Shown here piece after piece: positions 11,301 through 22,225 of a stretch of 64,000 bases of DNA (the first letter of the stretch is position 1; each line of letters starts with the position of its first letter). Position numbers and translations under genes: made by a program. Location of the stretch: NCBI RefSeq assembly GCF_026230105.1, contig NC_079478.1, forward strand, positions 17,003,653 through 17,067,652. Reading direction: 5' to 3'. Source of the DNA: Diorhabda sublineata (lineage: Eukaryota > Arthropoda > Insecta > Coleoptera > Chrysomelidae). The notes beneath the pieces are model-generated. The model was not told where the DNA came from. It searched no databases and worked only from the letters and a program-made list of their open reading frames with translations.

Positions 11301-14300
11301 TGGTAACTTTTCTAGTTGATCCGCCCAATGGTCAAATAAATGCAAATTCTCATCGAGAGGAATACCTGCTAATTGTTGCAGCATAGTTTTTGCTAATCTA
11401 GCATTTCTTATTTCAAAACTCCCCCATAACGTATTCACCTAAACTTAAAATGAAAAAAATTATTTCCAATTTGAAAATCAACAATATTTTTCATTTATTT
11501 GTTTGAAGTGCTTACCCCTTGAATTGAAAGATCTAAGGAATAATCACTTATGAAAGTAGTTTTACCACAGCCAGTAGGTCCAGTAAAAATTGTTAATTCT
11601 CCAGTTCTGTGCCCTTTTAAAATTTTATTCAATGTTGGATATCGTTTCCATTTTACTCCTTGGACCTGCAAATATATGTAAAATTGCCCAATTGAAAAAA
11701 CATAACTTTAAATAATATTTCACATTTCAATTTGTATGCTTTAGTTCAAATAAGTTGGAATTTTTGGAATCGTTGGAATTTCTGGAACCGTTGGTGTTAT
11801 TCATATTGAACACACTGTCCACCAAAGTCCTATAAAGGAGGGTACATCAATAACGAACGTAACAGATAGCTGTTGAATCAGTTGGAGTATCACTGGAGAA
11901 AGACAATTCAAAGATTGATAATCTTATCATCTAATTCGTCTAACTTCTAAGGAACTTCTCGTGAGGGCCAGAATCGAGATCAAACTATTCGTCAGTCTTG
12001 TGATGGGTCACTGTCTCGTCGTATACTCCCTTAAGATGATTGGCATGGCAGAGGACGAAGAATTTTGTGAGCAAGCCATAGAAACAGTAGAGTACCTACT
12101 CTGTAAGTGTCCTGTAAATTTCATCAAATGGGTTAAATTCCTCAAAGAAGTAGTATTAACACCGTGGGAACTGGGAGGTGTCTACGTATTTTGGAAGCAG
12201 AATAATGAAATGTAGAGTCTTGTACAAAATATCTTCTAGGTATACGTGTCGAGTGGCAAAAAAGCCAAAACGACTCCCCGATCTACAAGATTCCTAGTTT
12301 TGTGTATTCATTGACGTGATTAATTAGGACTAGTGTTGCAATTGGATGTGATAAATATAAGATTTATCAACCAAATTCTTGTGGATAATTATCGTTTTCA
12401 GAGAATCGAGATAAACTAAAACCTAATGATTGTTTTATGCTAAATTCTCCCACCAATAAACCTTCTCCCGCGAAAAATAATTCCAGCGGGAAAAACTCCT
12501 TGGCAGAAATCATTCATTCCTTGACTACTAAACTATCGAGTGGGCAGTAAGGATTTTGTCCTTTGTCCCTATTTAACAAAGTGGGTTTTAAATTGGTTTA
12601 TAAATCCATCAATACATTAAAACAATTATTGGACAATCCTAAGAATAGTATCAAATTTGGAAAATAGTGATATATATGAAATTAGCTCTAGTGATTGTAA
12701 CGGGAAATATATTGGGCAAACTAAGAGGTCCGTTATTATCCGGTTTAAAGAGCACATAGCTCATTTAAAATATGGACGTTCCGGAAAATCGAGTTTTGCC
12801 AATCACGCTACCAGTCACAATCATGACATAAATATTAATAATGTGAAATTGTTAAAAAATGTATTCAATAATAAATTGTTGGAAGCATTTGAAAGCATTG
12901 AAATTGCTAAATGTAAGAATATCTAAAATAGGGACAAAGGTTCAATTCCTCACAGCCCACACTATAGTTTAGTAGTCAAGGAATGAATGTGAAGTTCCTG
13001 CCATGGAAGTTCAGTGTGTCAGTACTATAGTTCAATCAACATTATACTTGGTTAATATTATATTTTTCATAAAATCCAAAATACAAAAATTTGGTTAAGA
13101 AATGTTTATTTATCACATCCAAATGCAACACTAGTCCTAATTAGTCACATCAATGAATACATAAAACTAGCAATCTTATAGATTGAGGAGTCGTTTTGGA
13201 TTTTTAGCCACTCGACACGTATACCAAGAAGATATTTTGTACAAGATTCTACATCTCATTGTTCCGCTCCTAAAATACGTAGACTCCTTTCGAATGAGGC
13301 TATTTTTCTGAGGTTTTTGTATCCATGGTGTTAATACTACCCTTTTGATGAAATTTTCAGGACATTCACAGGGTAGATGCTCTGCTGTTTCCATGGCTTT
13401 CTCACAAAATCCTTCGTCGTTTGCCTGACAATCGTCTAAAGGGGGTATATGACGAGACAGTGTCCTATCACAAGACTGACGACCAGTTTGATGTCGTTTC
13501 TGGTCCTCACGAGAAGTTTCTCAGACGACTTAGATGATATAGTTATGAATCTTTGTATTATCTCTTTTGCTAATTAAACTATCGATATTGAATGATGACT
13601 GGATTAGGTAAGTAGATTTAATAATATTTAATGGCATGGACAAAAATTATAGTAATTATCAGTGTAAATTATATAACTTAATGAATTGTAAAGAAACTAA
13701 ATTTCAATTATTATGATCATATTAGTATAACCGATTTCAAGCAAATGACCAGGAATGACCGCGGTTATATTTGGTCTTGTCCTTGTTTTTACTACTTTGG
13801 AAGTAACATATTAATAACGCACTTCCGCTTGAATACACTAAGGTTATATACCACCATTTTCGTTAGTGCAGGTCAGGATGTTGATATCAAAACAAACCAA
13901 TAACTTTAATGAACGTTCTGTGTGTGAAGTATCTAATAGAAGTTCATTTTTAAATAAACATTTTACAGTTGTTTGCAAGTGTTTTACCAACATCGTGTTT
14001 TGAATTGTGTATGTTTACTTTTAAAATAATAAAATTTTATAATAATACTTTTAAAATGGGGATTATAATTATTTTTAGAAAAATGACTTCAAATTGATGC
14101 TCATACTAGTGTTTTTTCAAATTATTTAGTCTATACTATAATAAAACTGAAGAATAGTAACAAATGAAGGTAGACTGTCATAATTGTCACGGGTTTTATT
14201 TTGTATTTAGTGTTCGAAATTATTTTTTACATTTTCAGAGATAACTGATAAAATAAACTTTTTGTCAATTTAAAAGAAAGTATTAAATTTCTGCTGATAT

Positions 14301-17300
14301 ACATTTAATAAGGTTGATAAATGAAAACCAAAAAATTCATTTTTATCAATTTTGGAGTAAGTCTTATACTGGCACATTACTCGTATGCACTTAAAAGTGA
14401 ATATGCGAGCGCAAATAGGTGCCAACAGTGATGCACAGATTTTTTCTGATTTATTGCTACAAATTTGCGGGGGTAAATACCCGAAAGAAGATGGTAAAAT
14501 CGTTTTACCTGATAGTTTATGCCGAAGGATTGAGTCATTACCAGACCTCATTTCCACTGTTTATGGCAATGAAATTCAAACTCCTCACGCAAACTCTTGG
14601 CATTGAGAAAGAACCATATTGACTCCTCGGAACGATCCAGCTGTCGAAATAAACTTACAGATACTCGACAAAATTGAAGGAGAATCTGTTGAATATGTCT
14701 CCTTAAACAGAGTTATAGAGCGAGACAACTCGACGAATTACCCAGTGGAATTTTTAAATTCTTTGAGTGCGCCTGCCCTTCCTTCGCACATTATTCATTT
14801 GAAAAAAGAAGTTCCAATCATATCATTGCGGAACATAAGCCCACCCAAACATTGTAATGGTATAAGACTTAAAATATTGTCACTTCGGCGTAACTTAATA
14901 GAGGCGGAAATTTTGACAGGATGTGGCACCGTCGAGCGGGTGTTTACGCCAAGAAACAAAGAGTGAAACAAATAAATTATTTGTATACATCCCGATAAAC
15001 CAAACGTCCAACGTTGTATTTAAAGAGACATTGTAAATACTTAGTTAATAACAGTTTTTTTTTGTATATATATTATGTTGTAAGATTTGTAAGTGTAAGT
15101 TTTGTTTAATATATTGATCTGTTTATATCAAACATTGATTTTATTTATCTATACATAAATAAAAAAAGTTTATAAAAATAAACCCTTATTTACGTGAACG
15201 TAAAGTCGCGGGTACAGCTACTATGGAATCATTTTCTCAAGAACCTTATTGATACTTCATTTATTTCACATTTCAAATTACAGGGAATAATGGTTTTATT
15301 TATTTCACCGTTAAATATCGAACTTAACGTCATTTCCTCAATAACCACAAGTTGAACTCAACTGTTTGTATGGTATTCTGCGGTCCAAAATAACCTCACT
15401 TTGTCAATAACCACAACAATAACCAAAAGCGCTTGAATATAGATGGTTATTATTGGTAATTACCAATAATGATCAGGTTATTCGCTTGAAATCGGTTTAT
15501 ATTTCTCAAAGCCTTAGCAACTGTTCATGTAGAGACGAATTCAGTACTCAGTACATATAATACTATATTTCAATTTTTATTAAATTACTTTTATTTATAT
15601 AAAAGTTTCGAAACTAGTCTTCTCTGTGTAAGCAATAATTTTTGTCTTAATTTTTCTAATGAATGGAAAATTGCTGAAATGATGATTCCGAAAACCAGGT
15701 AAACCCGCAGAAGTCACGTCGCTTATTACCTTTTTAAAATTTTCATGAAAAAACTACATGGAATTATCCATTTAAATAACCTGATTCTGGATTATTAGTT
15801 TGGATTGGAGATATATTTTCAAAAAGGTTTAGCATTTGGGTCTACTATCAAAACTCAAAAATCTGGATTATGACTAAAGTCTTACTTGAAGAACAGACAC
15901 TTTTTAATTGAACACCAAGATGCATGCACAGAAATATAACCAATTCGAGCAGGGGTCCCTCTTGGAAATGTGGTTTTATTTTTTACATACAGCTGATATG
16001 TGTTTAACCACTGTAGCAACGTATGCCGATGATACCACCATGATAAAGACTACACAGGACAGAATAGAAAATTGGTAAGAAATATCGAGAATGAAAACAA
16101 ATGAGAATAAATCAGTTCATATAACATTTCACAAATAGAGCAGAAAATTTGACAATAAATAATTAAATCATGCAAATATAGTTAAATATCTTGGCATGCA
16201 TCTAGATCATAGATTAAATTGGCAAAAACATATATCTGGAAACATTAACATAAATTATACTGGATAATTGGCACAAGTTCCCAGTTATCTATATCTAACA
16301 AACTATTATCATACAAACTGATGCTTAACTCCATCTGGACATATGGGGTACTACAAACAACTCAAATATAGCCATTTTGGAAAGATTTCTAAGTAAAATG
16401 CTTTGAATGATAGATAACTACCAGTGGTACATTCCAAATCACATATTTGACAATGATCTAAGTATTCCACCAGTAAAGAAGATTCAATCCTTGATAAAGG
16501 TGTTACTATCACGTCTCTCAACGGACTACTCGCAAGACTGGCTTGGCAGAGATATACAGTGCTTTTCAGATAAAAGTATCCACCTTTAATAACTTTTGTA
16601 ATACTGGTATTTAGAAAAAATCCAAAAACACGTCAATTTATGTTGGAAGGGGCAAGCATTATGGCTTATTTAAACTTACTGGAAAAGCCACCCCCTCACC
16701 TCTAGCAGGATCCCCTTTATTTCTTTAAATTACTTTTCATATTTTTTATGTAAAATTTGGATACTCCTCTTTGAGCTGATTTCAAAAATATATATACTGT
16801 ATAATACTTGTAGGTTAAAGTGGTTAGTTTATGAGATAGACAATTTTTCTTTTAAGAGCACAAATTTTACTTATTATTTACTTTCACCTTATTTGCCTGT
16901 ACTAAAATGGGTTGTACAACAGTTCAAACTCTTTAATCTTTTTAACTGTGCTATTTATTCTACTTAAAAAATCCAAACAACAAAAAACTCTACTTTTTAT
17001 TAAAGTTTGACATTGTCAACTAGAATTTGTAGCCACTATTGATAGTGTAATTTGATACTTTATTTATTTTGTTTCTCTGAAATGGTTTACTCTTTGTAAG
17101 AAAGAATTGAAATTGTAGGTTTATACTACCAAAATAATAATTGTGCAAGAGCTGCTGCTAGAATATTTAACGAATTACATGACGGAAGACATGTAACTCA
17201 TAAGTATGTAATTCAACTGATGGAGAAATTTACCACAACAGGGTCTGTTTGCAATAAAGTGCATAAGCGAGAGGGACTCGTAAATAACGAAGCAATCCAA

Positions 17301-20300
17301 GTGGCAATTTTAGGGCAAGTCGGCTTAGAGGCTCAACAACCCCAATCGTTGTCAACAATAAGTAAAGCGATCGGTGTTTCATCTTCTACAGTTTTCCGAG
17401 TTCTACATAAATTCAAGTACCACCCATACAAAGTTAAGTTGGTGCACGAGTTGAATGAAGTTGATTTTGATCGTCGTCTAGAGTTTTGCGAATCAATGAC
17501 GCAAATTATCAATAACAATCCACAATTGTTAAAAAATATTTGCTTTTCTGATGAATGCTCATGGTCATTAAATGGCTTAGTAAGTAGGCATAATTGTAGA
17601 TATTGGGCTGAAAGTGATCCACATATTATGCGTGAATTCCATACACAACATCCCCAAAAGTTAAACGTTTGGTGTGGTATCCTAGGTGACCACATTGTCG
17701 GACCTTTCTTCATCAACGGAAATTTAAATGGTGAATTATATCTTGAGTTACTCAGGGAAAGGGTTGACCCACGTATTACAACAATAATAGAAAATGATGA
17801 TAACCTTTCCGAAGATTTACTGGTATTTCAACAAGACGGAGCTCCCCCACACTATGCTATGCCTGTCCGACAATTTTTAAACGAAACATTCCCCGCTCGT
17901 TGGATAGGTAGAAGAGGGCAGATGATGGAGTGGCCACCTAGGTCACCGGATTCAACACCCCTAGACTTCTTTTTATGGGGGTATTTAAAAACAAAAGTTT
18001 ATGCTACCCAACCAGAATCTCTGGATCATTTACGAGAGAGGATAGAAAATGAATGTCGACAATTAAATCCAGCCGTATTAAGCAATGTCAGAGAGGCATT
18101 TCAAAATAGATTATACCATTGTATGGAAGTGAATGGTACTCATTAAGAACACTTATTGTAACTTCATAATAAATAGCACAGTTAAAAAGATTAAAGAGTT
18201 TAAACTGCTGTACAACCCATTTTAGTACAGGCCAATAAGGTGAAAGTAAATAATAAGTAAAATTTATGCTCTTAAAAGAAAAATTGTTTATCTCATAAAC
18301 TAACCACTTTAACCTACAAGTATTATACATTTTTGAAATCAGTTCAAAGAGGAGTATCCAAAGTTTACATAAAAAATATGAAAAGTAATTCAAAAAAATA
18401 AAGGTGATGCTGCTAGGGGTGAGGGGGTGGCTTTTCCAGTAAGTTTAAATAAGCCATAATGCTTGCCCCTTCCAACATAAATTGACGTGTTTTTGGATTT
18501 TTTCTAAATACCAGTATTACAAAAGTTATTAAAGGTGGATACTTTTATCTGAAAAGCACTGTATAGAGACAAGCAAAGGCACACATATATGGACCTTGTG
18601 CATCTCACACCAAACTAAATTGTAACCGGACACTATCATCTAAGACGCCATTTCTACACCATGGGCATTACAGACGATCCAGAGAGCTGCTGGTGCATAG
18701 AGGATGAAACCTCAGACCACATTATCTGTGAGTGCCCAACACTCACACGAGCGCAGTTTAAAGACTTTGGCAAGTCTTACAACTTGCCTAATAACATCAT
18801 AGGGTTCAAGCCAAAGTGCCTGATTGGCTTCTCTAGGGACATGAGGCTTTGGAAATGTCAAGTGGTGGACGACAGGCCACTCTTAAGGCATATGAACTAT
18901 GAAGGAGTTTCAGAGGTGTAGTGAAAAATATAATGAACGTGTAAAAGTGCATCCTAAAGTACTCACCAACCACCTAATTGAAGAGAGTTCTGAGATGAGG
19001 CTATAGGACAACAGACCTGTGAGACATGTTTAAATAGTAGCTATAAACATTTATTAACTTTGGGTGAACAATTAGTTTCAGTCTTAATTAAACAAAAATT
19101 TTAGATTTTATAAGAGTATGTTCATTGGAACAAACCCCTTTATGTTTCTTTAAACAGTCACAACAAATACTTATTGTCTTTCACAAGGATAAATTGTAAA
19201 ATAGATGGGGTTTAAACAAAAATGTAAATTGAAATGAAAAACTTTTGAACAAAATTTGCTGCCCCTTGAAATTTAATGCCCTAGGCTTCAGCCTTCTGGT
19301 AAATCCATCACCGTTTGTGCCATTGCTAATTATGAAATTTCAAAGAATCAGATTTAATAATAAACAGTTTGTAAAAATATGTTATAAACAAAATGATCTA
19401 TACCTTATCAACATTTTGTAAATCCGATAATACATCTGCCCTTAAACTAGAAAAAGTTGTGACCGATTTGTGCCACACTGGTTGGGCTGCTGAAATTATT
19501 GATTTGAAATCTTGAGATATATCTAAATGAGGTAATAGTTGTTTATCTGTAGGTCTAAAATTTGAAAAAATTATATTTCTTGTAAGAAAATATTTTCATT
19601 TATTTGCATCTAGTTTACCTAACAAGATGACATCTTTTTTCTCCTAACTTCTTTGCAAAATTTCTTGCTGCTGTCCAAGATTTATTATCACATCCAAACC
19701 ACAAAACAAGTTTCTTGAACCTCTCTAAGCTTGGTAATACATACAATGGTAAATTATTTACACTATTGGGCAAACAAACAATATTCACATTTAATTTGGA
19801 ATTTGCTAGGACTAGGAAGTCAGATATACTGGGAATTAAAACAGCAGTATCTTTACTCTTTGTATTTCTGGCTGTTAAAATTCCTCCACACAATAAATTT
19901 GGTAACACGATATCTTCAGTAGACCTACTATGAATTTTTCTGTAGCCAACTATTTCAGATTCTACATTTTCAAGTGGAAAAAACAAAGATGTTTGCTTTT
20001 CATTTATCCTTATATCAAGTGATTCGAAAGTATGATTAGAAATAATCTAAAATCAAACTTTGTTGAAAAATTTATGTTATTTAAAGAATGCCACTTACTT
20101 CAGGTAACTTAAATTTTTTCAAGATACTTTGCAAATCATTTTGATTTAAATATTTCAACTCGACGGTTGAATTTTGAATTTCTTTTAAAGTTTTTTCTAT
20201 TTTATCATAATTTGATTCCTCATCTGTAGCTTCACTTCTCAGTTTTACTTTCTTACTTTTCTTTATATTAAAATACGTTTCCAGTACAGTCCAAGAACCT

Positions 20301-20650
20301 GTCTTTTTACAACCACTACACATAAAGAGTCCTATAAAATTATTTTTCAGTTAATAACTATTCATTATATGTGCACTTAATTTATGTGATAAGATACCTG
20401 TAGTTTTATTGATGTATAGTTTTGCATTTTTACTGGTTTTAGAACAAAATGAACAGGTTGTAAGAAAACATGTGAAACCTTCTTCAAAACTTAAATTGTT
20501 TTGTTTGAAAGCTTTCTTTACTACAGTTTTTGACACTTCCGGAATTTGATCAACTGCTATATCATTGTAATTTCTCGTAAATTTATAATATATGAAACTG
20601 AAATTTTTTTTCTTTAAACAGCTCAAAACGCGTAATTTATAACTAAACAT
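8397..20650 (-). CDS. TWNK: Mitochondrial replicative DNA helicase Twinkle
   Basis: Eight coding exons: 20398-20650, 20099-20331, 19619-20046, 19404-19554, 11516-11665, 11250-11438, 8642-8962, 8397-8549. All junctions are GT-AG and phases close, giving 625 residues (the human protein has 684). The N-terminus is basic, as for a mitochondrial presequence. A zinc ribbon follows (C66xxC69 and C89xxC92), then a primase-like region and the RecA/DnaB-type helicase: Walker A 'GPTGCGKTT' near 384-392, '[16 protein letters not shown]', '[10 protein letters not shown]', Walker B '[12 protein letters not shown]' with D485, and '[18 protein letters not shown]'. It unwinds mtDNA at the replication fork with Pol gamma. 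Intron 4 (11666-19403) is swollen to 7.7 kb by transposons; intron 6 (8963-11249) also carries some. No disabling change is seen. Confidence 0.96.
9045..9690 (-). mobile_element. Internally deleted Tc1-like transposon
   Basis: The ends are imperfect inverted repeats: 'GAGCAAAAAAGTCGC...AGTCTCTGGCAAAAA' at 9047-9106 against the complement of 9612-9690 (GAGCAAAAAAATTGG...AAGTCACTGGCAAAAA). Near 9190-9250 the minus strand reads '[17 protein letters not shown]' then stop, matching the extreme C-terminus of Tc1-type transposases. About 640 bp, in Twinkle intron 6. The catalytic domain is missing. Confidence 0.55.
9860..10103 (-). mobile_element. hAT-type terminal fragment
   Basis: The complement of 10103 begins 'CAGTGGCGGATTTACAGG' and runs into '...CGGGCTGAAACCTCCCCC', the end type also seen at 36291 and in diverged form near 19310. 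A single end is retained and no transposase was recognised. Confidence 0.4.
10120..10560 (+). mobile_element. Non-LTR RNase H and C-terminal remnant
   Basis: The plus strand reads '[20 protein letters not shown]' (RNase H 'GHS...GNE.AD.LAR' motif), then after breaks '[19 protein letters not shown]', corresponding to the post-RNase H segment and knuckle of the same element type found at 5310, 11950, 13180 and 18570. Pseudogenic, in Twinkle intron 6. Confidence 0.55.
11961..12300 (+). pseudogene. Non-LTR C-terminal knuckle (left arm)
   Basis: An 84-codon open stretch (11961-12215) with '[19 protein letters not shown]', the 'C..C....ET.EHLLCECP' signature after RNase H in non-LTR elements. It forms the left arm of the inverted-repeat composite; the matching right arm copy is at 13176-13394 on the minus strand. 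Confidence 0.55.
12520..12960 (+). pseudogene. GIY-YIG endonuclease of Penelope-like element
   Basis: The 89-codon reading frame at 12657-12926 contains '[19 protein letters not shown]', '[12 protein letters not shown]' and '[18 protein letters not shown]', a full GIY-YIG fold as in the C-terminal nuclease of Penelope-like elements. Upstream, in another frame, '[17 protein letters not shown]' is the linker text of the same family. No RT is attached, so it is a fragment. It differs clearly from the Penelope copy at 7085-8130 and is flanked by its own short inverted repeat. Confidence 0.7.
13176..13510 (-). pseudogene. Non-LTR C-terminal knuckle (right arm)
   Basis: Minus-strand partner of the left arm. 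It contains '[19 protein letters not shown]', so the knuckle is better kept here than at 11961-12215. Upstream text on the minus strand (13510-13400) matches the outer part of the left arm. Confidence 0.55.
13511..14384. other. Twinkle intron 4, no gene seen
   Basis: AT-rich intron sequence with no recognised coding text or repeats of note. Confidence 0.4.
14385..15222 (+). mobile_element. Helitron 3' part: Pif1-type helicase fragment and end
   Basis: Two adjoining reading frames (14385-14606 and 14619-14966, one frameshift apart) read '[20 protein letters not shown]', '[20 protein letters not shown]', '[20 protein letters not shown]' and '[14 protein letters not shown]', the C-terminal helicase region of Helitron/Pif1-like proteins. 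The coding text stops before the last helicase motif. About 230 bp on, 15189-15204 forms a perfect 6-bp stem with TGAA loop (TTTACG/CGTAAA), followed by 'GTCGCGGGTACAGCTA', the layout of a Helitron 3' terminus. The RC/Rep domain is absent; the copy is truncated in 5' and dead. Confidence 0.75.
15223..15864. other. Twinkle intron 4, no gene seen
   Basis: Intron sequence. The only structure noted is a 22-bp perfect palindrome at 15449-15470 (half-site ATTATTGGTAA). Confidence 0.4.
15865..16556 (+). mobile_element. Jockey-like RT remnant, left part
   Basis: Plus strand with many stops: '[17 protein letters not shown]', '[10 protein letters not shown]', the polymerase box '[16 protein letters not shown]', '[18 protein letters not shown]' and '[10 protein letters not shown]', the order of a jockey-like non-LTR RT. 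The copy is cut at 16556 by the Tc1/mariner-type element and resumes at 18564. Confidence 0.75.
16557..18561 (+). mobile_element. Tc1/mariner-type element with ~400-bp inverted repeats
   Basis: A 2005-bp element starting CAGTGCTTTTCAGATA and ending in its complement, flanked by TA on both sides, the family's target duplication. The terminal inverted repeats are unusually long: 16557-16959 pairs with 18168-18561 at high identity. The transposase gene lies between them. The whole sits in the jockey-like remnant, which continues on both sides. Confidence 0.9.
17082..18146 (+). pseudogene. Tc1/mariner-superfamily DDE transposase
   Basis: Probable native start at 17082 ('MVYSL'), then an in-frame TAA at 17097-17099. 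After it the frame stays open to 18146 ('[20 protein letters not shown]' and onward). From the internal ATG at 17220 it gives 308 residues. The N-terminal half has two helix-turn-helix segments ('[20 protein letters not shown]'). The catalytic core has D111 ('CFSDECSW'), D206 ('[10 protein letters not shown]') and D244 ('[20 protein letters not shown]'), so the last two acidic residues are 37 apart (DD37D type). It would cut and paste the element. One nonsense codon near the start is the only damage seen, so loss of activity is recent or a shortened product is made. Confidence 0.85.
18564..18925 (+). mobile_element. Non-LTR C-terminal remnant, right part
   Basis: Continuation of the retroelement interrupted at 16556. 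The plus strand reads '[20 protein letters not shown]', then '[19 protein letters not shown]', the post-RNase H segment and knuckle. Open from 18661 to 18921. Confidence 0.7.
18926..19403. other. Twinkle intron 4 end, diverged hAT end
   Basis: Contains, on the minus strand at about 19250-19313, a diverged hAT end (complement 'GGTGATGGATTTACCAGAAG' followed by AGGCTGAAGCC), similar to the end at 36291. Nothing else recognised. Confidence 0.35.
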
Positions 20651-22225
20651 GATTCATATTTTTGAAATTATAAGAAAACAATTGACCCAAATACTAACAA
20701 TAATAAACGGTTTATGCCATTTTTATTTAAACCATTTATAGGTTAAGGCGATAATTTGTTCTTCTTTTTTTGTTTTGATTTTTTTCGATTATCATTATAA
20801 CCTTTAGATGCAAAGAATAAGAAAAACCTCCTTAGTATGAATAAAGATAAGTTATAAGGAATGGGTTCAGGTAATAAAGAACTAAATCTCAAATCTTGAT
20901 AAGACTTTGATGTAGAGAGAAATCGTTATGTTACAACCATGTGGTTAATCTTTGTTCTGCGCTAATACACTAGCTACTGACTCTATAATAGTATCGTACT
21001 TTTGAATTATGAAGTGTACTCCATTTTTGATTGTACCTAAGAATTAAGAAGATTTAAAAATATGTTGAAAGATTTGGAATCCATTCGTAGTTAATTTCTG
21101 AAGTATGCTGGTTCCAAGTAATACATAATGTTCATGTGTAGTAATTTTTCGTTTTCTAATTATTCTTTATTATTGAGCCAACGGACAGGAATATGAAAAG
21201 TGCGATTTTTTTTGCTTTGAAAGGACTGGAGCCATTATGAAAACGTAACTAAATAAGATAAATGTAATTAGAAGCAACTAATTAGTTTTCTTTTTAGGAT
21301 ATAGGATCCTAAGTAGGGATGTATTAATTCAATGAGGTGGAATAGAGGCTTAAGAAATCTGATAAGTGGACTGATCAGAGAGGCAACTGATAGTGGGAAA
21401 CACTTTCAACTCAGATATACAATGAAACTACGATTTCATTGAAAAACTCCAATTGTAGATGGTAAAAACAATGCTTGAAGGTTAATGCCACCGAGTTTGT
21501 AGGTAATCTGAAGACAGAGACTCGTACGTTTATTTAAGATAGTAACATTTTTGTGTAGGATATGGAGGTTTCAGGAATAGCCTTGATATAAGAAAATGAG
21601 TCGACGAAACAAACAGCTATTTGGAGAGTGTATTAGATTGTGTTTTGATTGCAAGTACGGAAGAAAATATGATAGAAGTGATAGAAGATGTGATAAGCAG
21701 GAACATAGGAATAATGAGGGAAGCCAGACATATGACACACATTGGTACAGCTTTCGAATTAGGACATAGAAATAATCACATTATATGTCTCAATTCTATC
21801 GGATTTCCTTTGGACAAAACGAGGCTGTAGTCTATTACTTATGAGTTTATAGATAAACTAGGATTGCCACATTGATTCATCTCCTTTATTATAGGAATGT
21901 GAAGTAGAGAGAAATTAAACAAGTGCAATGGCAAAATAAAGGAAAGAGAAAAGGAAAAAAGACAAAAAAATAAGAGGTTATACAATACTGAAGATCTACG
22001 TACTATTAGTATTTTTCAGGAACATCAAAAAGTGTTCACTTAGGAGGAAACGTTGATTAGCTGCAACCCAGGTTCCCTATATTTCTCTCGATGTGGGAGA
22101 AATACAGTTTCTAAGAATAAAAGTTCACAAATTTTTTTCACTATTGTGTCTATTGTAAATTAATGCTTTATGTTGTTTTAGTTCTGTTAATTACTATTCA
22201 TATTTGAATATTATACTTTTTTAGT
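20651..22225. other. Intergenic upstream of Twinkle, no gene seen
   Basis: This must hold the Twinkle promoter close to 20651. The 69-codon ORF at 21621-21830 has no recognised domain. AT-rich, without clear repeats. Confidence 0.4.

Larger units (their letters stand above)
11940..13510. repeat. Large inverted-repeat composite with GIY-YIG centre
   Basis: The stretch 11940-12370 reappears inverted at about 13095-13510 with clear but imperfect identity (for example 'AACTTCTCGTGAGG.CCAGAA' near each outer end and the shared TACTAGTGTTGCA-like text near each inner end). Within it a second, shorter inverted pair (about 12513-12576 and 12925-12990) flanks the nuclease ORF. Both arms carry the C-terminal knuckle of an RNase H-type non-LTR element. 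The total is about 1.57 kb, in Twinkle intron 4. Confidence 0.75.

Noticed and set aside
21621..21830. 69-codon plus-strand ORF
   Set aside because: Looks protein-like in composition but no family was recognised and it is within reach of chance length.
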